DNA of 64,000 nucleotides, taken from contig JBANDB010000008.1 of NCBI GenBank assembly GCA_037576215.1, positions 4,216,001-4,280,000 on the forward strand, in the 5' to 3' direction. Positions 20,421 to 30,589 of the stretch are shown piece by piece; position 1 is the first letter of the stretch, and every line of letters begins with the position of its first letter. The position numbers and the translations under genes are program-made. The notes below the pieces were generated by a model. The model was not told where the DNA came from. It searched no databases and was given only the letters and a program-made list of their open reading frames with translations. Source of the stretch: Armillaria gallica. Its lineage: Eukaryota; Basidiomycota; Agaricomycetes; Agaricales; Physalacriaceae.

Positions 20421-22638
20421 CTAAACATGATCCAACCAATGCTGTATATCCTCTGGCAAGGCGAAATCAATCGCCAGCCGCAAATCTTGAGGACCGAAAA
20501 CGCCGCGAGAGATCGGATCAGCAAGATTCTTTTGGGACTCAACATATGAAGGAGCCAGGGCCAAATTCCGAGGGGCAAAAAGAAGTGATAGTCGACGAAT
20601 AGAAGCATTGCGCTGAGGATTCCGAGAACGACCAATACTATGAGCATCAATAACTCCAGTATTATCGCTGTGAAGATCAAATATGGTGTCTGTGTAAGTT
20701 GTTGCCGAGGCAACGTAACGCGCTGCGAGCTCGACGGCAATGGATTCAGACCATCCAATATCACGGCCATCTGAGCGCCATCCTGAAGTCAATTTCCAAG
20801 CGGCCCAACGACCACCAACGACCAAACCAATTCCCCAGTCAGAGGCATCAACCCATATATCCATATCAATGTGTTGGCAGGCGTTCAGGGAACGACCTGG
20901 AGACGGTGTCGAAAGACAAATCTTCCACCACTCTAAATCATTCCAAACATTTTTCGAAGGGTGATGAGCGACGTATTTGTTTGGAAAGTGGCCCACAAAT
21001 GCTGACAGTGCAGGAAGATAAGCCTTCCCTGCCCGATAAACAAAGCAAACATGTTGCAGAGTGCCATGTAGAGAGCTAGCTTCATTGAAACGCACTGGTT
21101 TCGGTCGACATTGCAAGAAAGATGTGACTTTGGCCAGGTACTTCTCGCGCTTCTTTTCGGAGAGACAAACATGCTTGGTCGCGAGGTCCCACCTGAATCC
21201 GAGGTACGTAGTTTGATATGCGAAGTTGTGACCTTTTTCGGAGACATCATGCCACATGATGCCAAGAGGTCTCGAGATATCCAGGATCTTCTGGAGATCA
21301 AACGTGTACGAGTACTCAATGATCCCACTTGGGATTAAGCGTTGAGAAGAAGGCTGGCGAAGAATATCGTAATCGTCAACCCACTTGAAAACACCTGGAA
21401 TGCCGTTCGCATGGAGAATATCATTAAATGCATCGGCAACATTACCTTGTATGCCGCCTGAAGTGGTCAGACCGAACGGTGCACAATGATTGGGATATAT
21501 GAGTCCCTTCCACATGCATGCAATGTATTTTTTATGCTCAAAAATGATTGGAGAGCAGCGGTAAGCCTTAATCCAATCCAAGGCAGCCGCCTCCGTGCCT
21601 GGGGGCGCCTTGATAACCTGAAAGTGGCCTGAATCAGAACCTAGCTTCCAACCATGCCAGGAAGCAAGCAAGACACTATGGCTGTACACAAGCCGAGTAC
21701 CAATGTAAGTACCCATCAGTGGGAAGCCCCTCTTCCCATAGCGAGGTGCCTCCAGGCACCACGCACCAAAGACGCTCCTCTGCGAGCCGCAGGGCATACA
21801 AGAACATGACCCATGTCATGTCAAGGCATGCGAGCCGCGTGCCCTGAGCACCACCGGTGCTCATACCGCCGGAAACAGAAGATAAATTAGTACTCACCGC
21901 ATCTTCAAACGTGGTAGCTGTATACCATTTTATGGGCCAGTCTTTTGCGTCCAGCCATGAATTTGTAGAAAACCCTTCAGAGTCATGAGCAGACAGATTA
22001 TGTATGACTCGAGGTTTTGCCTGGTCAAATACTACACCCATCGGCGCAGTCCGAAAGTGACCCCCAAAGAAAACATGAGCTTCTTCAACTGTAAGCCCTT
22101 CTCCCATCCGACCCGCAGCGATTTCATCAGCCAGATACTTTTTGATAATTTCAGGGTTTTCTAAAGCGGAAGGCATATTGGGAGGAATAAAAGTAGAATG
22201 AAGAGGAGGAGGATCTCCGATAGGCGAACCGTAAGTCAAGTCAAAAACCAGATTAGGATACTTCTGCGATAAATTATACTTTTTGAGAGCCCGTTCCCAT
22301 TCCTCTGCATTGTAAGGAGTGATGACCTTATGGGCCTCAGTTACGAGTGCATTTCGTCGCTCCGTGGTGAGTGTCTGCGCATAGGGAACAGATGTGGGCT
22401 CCATGACAGAATGTGGGTTCTGCTCGGCAACCGGTAAGGTTGAATCGGATACAGACGTATTTCTGATCGGAGATTCGTACAAGTGAATTATCTCTCCATT
22501 CGACGAGAAAGGAGCGGCCGTGCTTGCTCGGGGCGGAGGCGCTGCATGCGTCTGCCCGATGTCCGATTTCTCCACACCTGAGGCATAAGGGACGAAAGGA
22601 ATTGGTGCGTCCAATGGTATCCCGCTGATTGATGTCAT
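20421..22638 (-). CDS. Reverse transcriptase / RNase H of tyrosine-recombinase element
   Basis: Proposed model: exon 1 22,638-21,898, a 280-nt intron 21,897-21,618 (GTGAGT donor, TTTCAG acceptor), exon 2 21,617-20,421, giving 645 aa. The join restores RT continuity: the finger region (KPRVIHNLSA, TTFEDA) runs into motif A (AALDWIKAYR), PFGLTT, and the catalytic WVDDYDIL box. RNase H follows (DIWVDASDWGIGLVV, HSDNTGV). The ORF overlaps the Gag ORF by about 300 nt in another frame. It copies element RNA into circular DNA. Frames are open, so this part may still be functional. The intron is unusual for an element that passes through RNA, unless it is spliced only in some transcripts. Confidence 0.8.
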
Positions 22639-23635
22639 ATGGCATGAATCGTTTGCTTGGAAATCCTCCCGAGGGTTTTCCCCGTCTCCATCGACCTTCG
22701 CCACCTGTCTGGGCCTCTTGCTGGAATAGCAAGTAATTATCCTTCGCAGTTTGCACTCCTTCAGACCAGCTCTTAGAAGATGGATCCGGGATGAAGGGAT
22801 CCTTGAACAACTTCGCTCGGTAGTCCTTGTCAAAAATTTTGTAAGCCTCGAACCATCTCGCGAATTGTGGGTCAGAGAGCACGGTATGCAAATGTTCATT
22901 GAGGCCTTGAAGTGTCCGCTCGCCGAAGCCAATAGAAGTTACAAACTCCAGAAGACTGTTGTAACATTCCAGGAAATCCGCTCGAGTTAACTCGTTTTCG
23001 GGGGGAGCCTTGGAGGTATCGAGGACACTAAAGTTTTTGCTTGTTCCATCCGCAGCCATGCGCGTTATCTTGACCCGTGGTAGAGCGTCGTCATTGAACT
23101 GCAAAGCACGTAGATAGGCAGAGTGAAACATGGTAAGGGGAATGGAAATCTGGTGTATCAAAAGAGCCTTATAATCCTCGTGGAATGAAGTATCGTTGGG
23201 ATTGTATGCCTCTTGGTTGGACGCTGTCGTCGCATCCGAGAAAAGATTGGAGAGAGTAGCATCCATCGTTGTCGCAGTAGCGGTGGTATGCGAGCCGGTG
23301 GTGCTTGTTACAGCCCCAGCAGGGGCAGTTCCAGCAGAAGGCTTGGAGGCAGGTGAGGTTAGTAGTTTGGCCTCTACTGCCTTTTCCACCGTCTGAAGAA
23401 CAAAGTCAAACTCATCCTTTTCGTCCTCTGAGACATCTTTAGGGTCCCCGCCTTTAGCTGTCATCTCCTTCCTTCTCTTTGCCCTTCTAGCATTCCTATC
23501 TGTTACATCTTTGCTCATCTTGGCTCGCATCTTGTCCATGTTCATTTCTTCGGGACTTTTTGTCGGCTTCCTACTTGCAGTGGTGCCAGGTTTCAGTCCG
23601 CCTTGAGGATTCGCAGTAGCACCGGTTTGAGACAT
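22337..23635 (-). CDS. Gag-like protein of tyrosine-recombinase element
   Basis: 432 aa from the ATG at 23,635 (the open frame extends slightly upstream without ATG). The N-terminus is low-complexity and basic (KDVTDRNARRAKRRKEM), followed by a Thr/Ala-rich linker and a central helical region. The C-terminus has cysteine/histidine clusters: a CLRCGEIGHRADAC knuckle (CCHC), then a second cluster (CIRFNLTGC...CHGAHICSLC...HHGATKC) typical of Gag-like proteins of fungal DIRS/Ngaro elements. It would package element RNA. Intact frame. Confidence 0.8.
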   Translation of the reverse strand: MSQTGATANPQGGLKPGTTASRKPTKSPEEMNMDKMRAKMSKDVTDRNARRAKRRKEMTAKGGDPKDVSEDEKDEFDFVLQTVEKAVEAKLLTSPASKPSAGTAPAGAVTSTTGSHTTATATTMDATLSNLFSDATTASNQEAYNPNDTSFHEDYKALLIHQISIPLTMFHSAYLRALQFNDDALPRVKITRMAADGTSKNFSVLDTSKAPPENELTRADFLECYNSLLEFVTSIGFGERTLQGLNEHLHTVLSDPQFARWFEAYKIFDKDYRAKLFKDPFIPDPSSKSWSEGVQTAKDNYLLFQQEAQTGGEGRWRRGKPSGGFPSKRFMPYDINQRDTIGRTNSFRPLCLRCGEIGHRADACSASAPSKHGRSFLVEWRDNSLVRISDQKYVCIRFNLTGCRAEPTFCHGAHICSLCADTHHGATKCTRN

Positions 23636-23697
23636 TGGTTGACGATAGTTCAACAAAAGGATATGAGATTAAGAAGATACAAGTCGAAGACTTCATA

Positions 23698-23819
23698 GTA
23701 AAGATTCGAGGTGCAGACGGTGCTGACTGCGTACGAGAGAGTTCAAACGATCTCTCGTTCGCTTAGTCAGCACCTTATGTGCGCTGCCTCCGCAAGCTCC
23801 GTCTGCTCACAACGTCCAG
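23698..23819 (-). repeat. Split direct repeat A1 (left end)
   Basis: 122 bp, matching A2 at 10,913-11,034 apart from one base. It marks the 5' end of the minus-strand element. Host-like sequence starts at 23,820. Confidence 0.85.
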
Positions 23820-24350
23820 GTGACGATATCGACAGCTTGCCTCTATATACAGTCTGGTCACGAAGCTATTATCTACTAGTGTCCATGTATGACTCATTGC
23901 GAGTGAGCAGACGAACGAACGACTCGAGGAGAAGAGACGCGAAGGATTGCGTAGCTTCTCCACCAATTGCATATGCGGCTGGGCGCATCCTTGACATGTT
24001 GGAGGATATTCGTCCTTATACCTGTGTGTTTCTTATCGTCACTCGTTCTTACTTACTATATATATTCATACACCTCCGATGTCCTTTCTCGATCAACTAT
24101 ATAGCCCGACCGCAGATACCCAAGTGCCTCAGTCGTTTCACCATCGCTGTGCCCGAATGAGGTACGTATACTATTACTACACTTTTTACTATCTTACTTA
24201 CTCCTTCCCGCGTCGTACTTAATGGACCTTGTCTCATTATTAGTATCGAAACTAACGAATTGATAGGTTCCTGTATACTAGGTGAGGTTGCTTTGATTCC
24301 TTGGCTAAGCCACATTTACTCAGAGAACCAACAGAGAACGCAATCCCATA
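23820..24350. repeat. Dispersed repeat, second copy at 44.8-45.05 kb
   Basis: About 24,000-24,250 is homologous to 44,800-45,045. Over 24,089-24,172 five of seven CpGs here are TG or CA in the 44-kb copy. The repeat has a TATATAG box and may be an LTR or promoter fragment. No coding content. Confidence 0.6.
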
Positions 24351-24359
24351 ATCTTCAAG

Positions 24360-24950
24360 TTTACTTTCAGTGATTCCGCTTGTCACTACGCGGTGAGGAA
24401 GTATCCCTGAATCGCTTGACACATAGTCACAGGATGAATATAAGAACCAACCTCTTCGTACGGAGATTGTAAATTGACGAGTAGGCTGCATAACATGACG
24501 CTGGGCACTACTAACCTTTACTTCTGGATTCAGACCAGGATTCGATCCTTGAAACTCACATCTTGCAGGTTGATAATCTCTCAGCCGTCTCGGGTCTCGT
24601 CGTCTCTTTATGCATTCATGTTTAGATTCAGAATGCAGTCTGCAGATAGTTGTATTTTAGCTTCATGCATGCGATATTGTGAAGACGTAAAGATGGGCCT
24701 CATTTCTTCGTTGCTCTAAAATATCCCTGCAGACTCTTGCAAGCCGTGAGTATCGTGCAATCTAACGGAGACTCGAGAACTCGCAACATGCAAGTTGTGA
24801 CTCACGAAGCTCATTGATAATCAGTATTAGTTGTCTCTGTTCATTTAGGTATGTTCTGCAGCTAACAGCCGTGTTTCGCAACCAACATTGGCATTACTTA
24901 TTACGGTACCACATACATATTCCGAATGGCATGACGACGAGTATACACCC
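24360..24950. repeat. Dispersed segment, second copy at 58.13-58.75 kb
   Basis: Shares many blocks with 58,130-58,750, such as AGTATCCCTGAAT, CTTCTTCGTACGGAGATT/CCTCTTCGTACGGAGATT and GTTGATAAT, with small gaps. No gene recognised. It links this region to the right-hand end of the phosphoesterase/RRF array. Confidence 0.55.
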
Positions 24951-25108
24951 CCCATCATCCCAGTGCTTCCAAACACTGTTTTAGACGGCAATTGTTACAA
25001 GGAAAACTTGAAGGACAAGGTGGTCAAGACTTGACTGAACCACGTCAGAACACCAATAACTCCGATAGATACGTCTGAGGACTCACCAGAGTTCTATGAT
25101 ATCACCAA

Positions 25109-25642
25109 TCAGAGCTCATCTTTGCCTTCGCCGCCGCCTTTGTAGCGTTTGCGGAGCTGCCTGAGCACAGCCATCTGTGCTGGTTTCTCAACGTGATTCT
25201 CACTTTCCCATTCAGTTTCGACCGGGCGTTCACCCCATTCAGTAAAGAGCTGAAGGGCTGTTACTCCGGTGCCCGTCCTTCCATGACCGTATCCACAATG
25301 CACGAGCGTAGATGCATCACGATGGAGTCGTATGAACCTCCAAAAATCAACAGCCTGTGTGAGCTGATCAATAGTTGGAGCTTGAAAATCTTCGACTGGC
25401 AGGTGGCGATAGGCGATCTGAGCGCGGTCCAAAAGGGCTATCTCGTCGGCGGTGTATCGATACTGGTTGAAACTGATAATGCTGTTGATACCGTGCTCGG
25501 TAAGGAATTCCACGGCAGTTTTCGTGAGTCGCTGGGATTTATCATGGTGGCCATCATAATTGGGAGCAGAGGAACGGTAGAGTCGACGACCAGTAAGGAT
25601 GTGCTTGGTGACTTCGTAGAATCGATGCCATTCGTCGCTCAT
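25109..25642 (-). CDS. Dual-specificity / tyrosine phosphatase-like protein
   Basis: 177 aa from the ATG at 25,642 (MSDEWHRFYEV); the frame is open further upstream only from a GTG. The signature is LVHCGYGHGRTGTG, the cysteine-phosphatase P-loop HC(X5)R followed by TG, with the general acid probably Asp in the LPVEDF segment about 35 residues before. Such small phosphatases dephosphorylate Tyr/Ser/Thr or other phosphate esters; the substrate is unknown. Cytosolic: no signal peptide or membrane segment. Single exon and intact. It lies in the unique spacer between retroelement and duplicated array. Confidence 0.85.
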   Translation of the reverse strand: MSDEWHRFYEVTKHILTGRRLYRSSAPNYDGHHDKSQRLTKTAVEFLTEHGINSIISFNQYRYTADEIALLDRAQIAYRHLPVEDFQAPTIDQLTQAVDFWRFIRLHRDASTLVHCGYGHGRTGTGVTALQLFTEWGERPVETEWESENHVEKPAQMAVLRQLRKRYKGGGEGKDEL

Positions 25643-26379
25643 GACGACTAGAGTAGGCGCGGGTGAAGAGTGTGGAGGAAGTGCGACGAGGTGCACATTG
25701 TCTTGTACTAAGGTTAAACGTACAATAATAGTATGCTCACCTGGAAGGTCGTCTCGGCCCTGCCTTCTTAGAATTTCTTACGGAAGACCAAAACGACAGA
25801 CACCCTGGAAGACTATTATTGGTGGAAGAAGGGTAACAGTGCATCCGCCTGAACCAGTTACTACAAGCATCCACAGCGGTGTTGTTATGGGCTTTGTGCA
25901 TCAAGCTTCCAAGGCACGTTGCGCATGGCAGAATGACGAGGGCCATGACGTAAGATCATCTTAATATTCATTCTGACAGACTGAGATCTACTGAAATTCG
26001 CCTACTGTGGTTATCACGCGACAACAAAAACCCTCATGTCAGAGTGAAGGCAGCGCTTCGGTGCGTACATGAGTTACGAACGTTCAATATAGTACTGATG
26101 TTGTTGCGATTGGTCGCTGGGACCTGGAGGTACCATTTTCACCTTTTCACCTCTTCACCGGAGAGTAACGCTCGGCTTCTAGCGCTTCGGTGAATGCGAT
26201 GTGCCGAAGATTCGAGTGTTCCTGGGCATGGAGGGCCAGTCAAAGGTAGGTGGTACCGTGCCGCGTGATGATGATGATAACGGACAGTTGTCGTTATTCA
26301 CAAAAAACATTCTGCCATATGACAGACTTGAATCCGGTATAAAGCCCTCCTTAAACGCTCGTCATTTGATCCAATCGCA
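25643..26379. other. Intergenic, no gene seen
   Basis: Short frames only. There is a short repeated phrase (AGCGCTTCGGTG near 26,053 and 26,182). Confidence 0.45.
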
Positions 26380-26863
26380 ATGCCTGACTTTTCGTGTTAT
26401 TTCTCTGTCCACAACCATCTTGATATTGATCTAGCCCTGGCGAACGACGACATCACAACTGGTCATTGGGAACAGAAGCCCAACAACGGTCACGTCCCTG
26501 CGGCGTCTACCTCAGGGACTTTCCAAATCAAAGATCGCTTTGGTCCGTACCCCTTCAAGCGAAAAGCTCTTCTGAGCCGCGAGTTGATACTGTTTAATAG
26601 GCCCGGAAGGATCGGAAGGGACAATGGAATTTAGAGGGTCGAGAGGCAATAGGGACATAGTTGTCTCTATCCACATCTGCTGTGGAGTTACCGATAACAA
26701 TCAAGTCACCATTAAGTCTGATGACTCGTCACTACTGGTCTCCGTTGTTGGATTTATGGGTATTGATGGTCATCCATTGGAAGGTCAGTACAATAATTGT
26801 GGCGCACCTTTTGCATTACTGACTTGCTTCCAAGTGGAATTTGTCATAGACAGACGATCGTGA
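26380..26863 (+). CDS. Small three-exon protein, beta-sandwich-like
   Basis: Model: exons 26,380-26,542, 26,601-26,783 and 26,835-26,863, with introns of 58 and 51 nt. The second intron has GTCAGT, a CTGAC branch point and CAAG. The parts total 375 nt (124 aa) and stay in frame. The protein is rich in short polar/hydrophobic alternation, has no signal peptide, and carries a GSEGT motif after the first junction. This weakly resembles small single-domain fungal beta-sandwich proteins such as aegerolysin-like or lectin-like proteins. I do not assign a family: the match is by pattern memory only. The first donor (GTCCGT) is weak, so that exon border is less certain. Confidence 0.55.
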
Positions 26864-27029
26864 GGCTGTTGCAGAGTGGTCCTGTTTTGTAGGAGTCACG
26901 TATTTTGGAAGGGTCTGCATCGTTTGAATGTCGAGGCCGCCTAATGATGAGACTTTAAATGTTGATTTGTACTATGAATAGGATGAATTTCGACTCACCT
27001 CAAATCTACAACTTGATTGACCGCAGCCA

Positions 27030-27210
27030 TGCAGGCTCAGGACTGTATATTCTCGTCTCTCCTCTTCCTGGTGCATCGTCATCGTATGAGCAGCCAAGTC
27101 AATTGGCCCTCTAACAGTGAATACCCCTCCTTCAACGACCTATGTCAAAAAGGTCCAGTTGATGTTTCCCTAGAATCAGGCTCCCAGCAACTGCTCACAA
27201 ATGCAACCTG
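27030..27210 (+). pseudogene. RRF 5'-end remnant
   Basis: Plus-strand sequence follows the RRF presequence region (GTCTCTCC, CGTATGAGCAGCCAA, ATACCCCTCCTTCAACGAC) with stops. It ends in the AGGCTCCCAGCAACTGCTCAC block that matches the intact gene near 55,928-55,946. Confidence 0.55.
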
Positions 27211-27269
27211 AGCGTTTGACTGCTCGCACGACGAGAAAGGGGAGACGAGAGTGCAGGAGGGTCTGCATT

Positions 27270-27480
27270 TGCGTTGTTGGAACCTGTCGGCTGATCAGTC
27301 CGATAGACAACACGACCTACACTGAGGCTCACCCTCTGCAGTTTTGTCCACACCCAGGTCAATTCCACCTAACTCTCCACGCCGGAGTCGCTCGTCTGCA
27401 TGCCACCCTCAGCCCTCCTACATCGGGGTCTACTGGCCCCAATGCGTGCACCTCACATTGTGATGACAATGCCTTCGATA
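27270..27480 (+). pseudogene. Inverted 2H phosphoesterase 5' fragment
   Basis: Here the promoter, exon-1 and start-of-exon-2 homology of the phosphoesterase (CAATTCCACCTAACTCTCCA against the HLTLHARVADLHA part of the 28-kb copy) is on the plus strand, opposite to all other copies. Most of the intron is lost. It shows that inversion took part in building the array. Confidence 0.5.
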
Positions 27481-27664
27481 CCCCTCCCTCAAAATTCAAT
27501 GTCGAATCTACGTCAAAAATGCCCATTCTATGTCTTCAGGCTCCCCACAACCTCTCACCAACCCAACCAACAACGCCAAGCACAGAAAATGTCAGGCTGT
27601 ACCTCCCCCCAAAACTCTCAAGGGTGTTGGGATCTCGGCCATAGATTCTTCGGCGGGTGAGCCG
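27481..27664 (+). pseudogene. RRF 5'-end remnant
   Basis: Runs directly on from the inverted phosphoesterase fragment. The IPLPQ motif of the presequence and the CAACCTCTCACCAACCC phrase match RRF exon 1. No RRF body. Confidence 0.5.
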
Positions 27665-28376
27665 CACGTTTTAACTCCTTTGCCGAGGTCCCAAAACAGA
27701 TATGAAGGTCTAGCACAGGAACGATCATAACAGGCGAGTTGAATTTTACATCCTCCCAGTTCTCATACATCCACATGACGAGAGCTGGCTGAGAGGTTTG
27801 TTACGAGTTCTGCGAGTATCCATAAAGCGGGCTTGCCAGGCTAGGTTTGTTCACGTGGCAGATGGATTGAAAGGGCACATAACACCGGCGCATCGTGCAG
27901 AGGGTTTATGCTCCAACATTGAGGGAAGGAGTGACAAGATGAGCTGCACCCGTGAAAAGTGAAAATAGCGGAATACGAGTTTTCCTGTAGATGTATCGGA
28001 GAGCCAGAATGACACCCAAGGACTGATTTGAACAGCGGTGTGCTGACATACGCGCCACCTCCTCGATTGGCAAAGATAACAACTCAGGGCACTGTATGCA
28101 GCAGCCTACGGGACTAAGAGAATGACTTCTCGCCTACACCAGCACACGGAGGATATCATCTTCAAGAGGTAGACTTTCCCGCAGGTGCCGAAATGCATTG
28201 ATGTTGTCATGCAGCGTAACTTGAATGGCAGATTTCGTGCACCAGCAAGAGGGCATGAATTTGACACATGTATATTGACCGCATCGAACTAATGGATAAA
28301 GGAAAAGGGAGATGACGGAGAGGGCCAGGATGCTGAGCGGCATTCCAAAGAGAACATGGCAGGGCATGGCAGAAGC
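27665..28376 (-). repeat. Diverged spacer module
   Basis: Third member of the spacer family. A minus-strand frame (28,367-28,134) begins with a hydrophobic stretch (LSILALSVISLFLYPLV) and contains EDDILRVLV, which is shared with the other modules. Confidence 0.5.
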
Positions 28377-29086
28377 TTAGACGAACTCCTTGGACAATGG
28401 TGCGCTGCCACAGCTGACATACGCGCCATCCTTGCCCCAGCTTCCCATCTTGCAAAGGTGAACTCTCGGCGCCTCGTAAGAGCCCATGGCAGCAGCCATC
28501 GGGAGCTCAGCATACTCACTTTCCTGCACGCCGAAACATTCCAACACACCAACCTGATGCAGGATAGCATCATAATCAAACGGTTGAGGGCGTTTAGTCC
28601 TAGGTCTTCTGTAAGTGCTGTTCATGAGCGCCATGTGCAGCTTCAGAGGACGCGTGTCAGTAATAAGGCCCTCGTCACGAAAGATCTCATTGATTCGACT
28701 GAACAGAGGTTCAGACTGGGATGGGCCAACCCATAAGACGTGGGCACGACGGTGGGATTCCCTTTTGAGGACGCCGAGGGTGTCAAGTGTGACGGTCGGG
28801 CGCGCGGCTGGGAGCGGGAGGAGGGTCGGGAGTCTATGAAGGAGGTCAAGCGCAGTCGGAAGAGACTCGGAGGTGAGGTTCATGACACCGAGAGTGAGGT
28901 ACACGCGCTGAGGGCCTGCGAGAAGCGTCGAGTCTGGTGTAGGAAGATTGAGGGCGACATGGAGATCGGCAACTCTGGCGTGAAGAGTCAGGTGAGTCTG
29001 GCCAAGGGGTATCGACAGAACTGCACAAGGGTGAGTCTGGGATTAGCTAGTAAACGCATAGACTCACAGTGCGTAGGTCGTGCCAT
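28377..29086 (-). CDS. 2H phosphoesterase-like protein, open frame but both motifs altered
   Basis: Exon 1 29,086-29,068 (MARPTH), intron 29,067-29,021 (GTGAGT to GCAG), exon 2 29,020-28,377; 220 aa in frame. It has the AKAP7/ASCC1-like layout: FLSIPLGQ strand, a motif-1 region reading YLT instead of HxT, a central helix (LPTALDLLHRLPTLLPL), HVLWVGP, and a motif-2 region reading HMA instead of HMT, ending in MGSYEAPRVHLCKMGSW. So the only uninterrupted copy lacks the first catalytic His and the second Thr. It is either a dead enzyme that still folds, or a pseudogene without stops. It faces the RRF-kinase chimera at 29,130. Confidence 0.75.
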
Positions 29087-29129
29087 CGTGGTTGGTGAAA
29101 AAGGCTCGGCTATCGGACCGATAAGCCGG

Positions 29130-29540
29130 CAGTTACCTACTGCAACCTGCGATCTCTTCGTCATACAAGCAGCCAGACTTTCAATCTGGCTCTAACAGCG
29201 CGGATGCCCCTTCCGGAACGTCGAACCTATGCTCAGAAAGCGCAATCGACGTCTTCCCTACAACCAGGCTCCCAACCACTCACCAACCCAACTGATATCG
29301 CTGAACACGGAAAATGCCCTGAGAAAACGCAGTATACAGTCAAATGGCTGTGGACTGATGCCTCTGGACGTACCTCTGGACGAGTGACGCTCGCCCTACT
29401 AGCCAACGTCCGTGTCCAAAGTCAGCAACTGGAACAAGTCGCCGCCACCGTCGGGGTTCGAGATGGGACTATGCTCATGGTGACAGTATTCCGACAACGG
29501 GAGGTTACCGAAGCAACTGTCCCTATCATCCCGTCGTAAA
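29130..29540 (+). pseudogene. RRF 5' half, second RRF-kinase chimera
   Basis: Sister of 3,575-3,950. The frame from 29,204 encodes QSTSSLQPGS, ALLANVRV and LEQVAATVGVRDGTMLMVTVF, then leaves the RRF family and stops at 29,539. The presequence ATG region is decayed. The RRF C-terminal half is missing. Confidence 0.65.
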
Positions 29541-29629
29541 CTTGGAGAGACGCCCGATGAAACTGCACCCGAGGTAGGCTGTACAATTAACATACCGTCG
29601 TCATACTCAACGACGAAATTACAGGAGCT

Positions 29630-30369
29630 GAAACATGAGTTGCTTACTCGAAACATAGCAGCTCGCCTTCGTTCTTTAGACGATCAAACAGCCTCGGTCG
29701 ACAACGGTCGTATCGTTACGACGATTGCTTGACTCTTCTTATTGGGAAGAAGTTAGGGCAAGGTTCTACGGGGCAGGTATACGAAGCTCAGGTCTTAGTG
29801 GATGGAGGTGTAGCGCGGTATCCAGAAAAGGTCATCGTTAAACTCGCACTTTCCGAAGAACAGAAAGAGAGGATACGCCATGAGTATGCGATATATCGAC
29901 GTCTGCTATACGGACCTGTACCCGTTTCTGCAGGAGATATCCCCACAGCTTTTGGATTTTTTGAAGACATCGAGTCCAATACGGGAGCTCTCATTTTGAG
30001 CTATAATGGTCAGACACTGGCACATCGTTCAGACCTGGAATCACCGTCTCTCCAGAAGAAAGGTGCGTTCAGATGACATTGCACGGTCAAGACTAACACA
30101 TGCCTCACGGGGCTACGTTGTTACGAATACTCGAAAGTATCCATGCAGCTGGCGTTGCTCATGGGGACATTCGAACGTGGAACATGGTTGCTGATGGAGA
30201 AGGTCATCTTTCTATCATTGACTTCGATAGGGCAAAATTCAAGGGCCATAGAAAACAAATGAGGGCTGAGCGCCGACGACTGGAAGATCTGTTGGATGGC
30301 GAGTCTATCGACGGGTTCTCTGTTACAAGCTATGCAGCATTGACACCAAGCGACAAGGCATCTTATTAA
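29630..30369 (+). pseudogene. Protein-kinase-like gene, second broken copy
   Basis: Same features as 4,070-4,871 (GQGSTGQVYEA loop, VIVKLAL, HGDIRTWN, IIDFDRA). Here the T run is six long, so the N-lobe frame 29,729-30,076 is open. A 10-bp deletion near 30,034 puts the end of exon 1 out of phase, and the intron acceptor reads CACGG where the first copy has CGCAGG, so the AG is lost. The two copies carry different lesions, so they decayed separately after duplication. Confidence 0.7.
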
Positions 30370-30589
30370 TACCCTTAGTATCTATTCCATACTGTCTGAT
30401 ATAACATCCTTCTGTCCTTCTCAAGAGCGGCATCCCACTCTTGTTTCAAGGTCGAGAAACGAGTTTTGCACCCATAAGGTCTGCACGGGATTGCGTTCTC
30501 GGTGACCACGTCTTCGGAGCAGCCTGGTAACCGTCCATTCCGTGCTGTTCTCTGCCGTACTCACCTTTCTCAGATACCGTCTCGTTTCT

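Larger units (their letters stand above)
11265..20428 (-). pseudogene. Tyrosine recombinase, split by gypsy insertion
   Basis: Before the insertion the gene read 20,428-19,857, then 12,148-12,095, a 43-nt intron (12,094-12,052, GT-AG, CTGAC branch point), then 12,051-11,265. These parts total 1,413 nt, exactly 471 codons, which confirms the joins. The ATG overlaps the end of the RT ORF (ATGTTTAG). The N-terminal part has a basic linker and a SAM-like core-binding region (EETRGNYGAGLLRF). The C-terminal part has the catalytic set: Arg in SCSRLGEL, HSFR (HxxR), GRWSS, and the nucleophile Tyr in LLYWRK. The recombinase would integrate the circular cDNA. Here it is disrupted by the gypsy element, so this copy cannot supply recombinase. 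Confidence 0.9.
10799..23819 (-). mobile_element. Tyrosine-recombinase retrotransposon (Ngaro/PAT type), interrupted
   Basis: The order on the minus strand is: repeat A1 (23,698-23,819), Gag-like ORF, RT/RNase H ORF, tyrosine recombinase, repeat B1 (11,079-11,141 core), A2 (10,913-11,034), B2 (10,821-10,883 core). This A1-ORFs-B1-A2-B2 layout is the split-direct-repeat arrangement known from PAT and Ngaro elements, and no inverted terminal repeats of DIRS1 type are seen. Without the nested gypsy insertion (7,703 bp plus 5 bp) the element is about 5.3 kb. The A copies differ at one of 122 positions, so it is young. No target duplication is evident, as expected for recombinase integration. Confidence 0.85.

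Noticed and set aside
19847..20770. 307-codon frame with a long hydrophobic N-terminus as a membrane protein
   Set aside because: The hydrophobic part is the RT/RNase H region read in another frame; the recombinase starts at 20,428.
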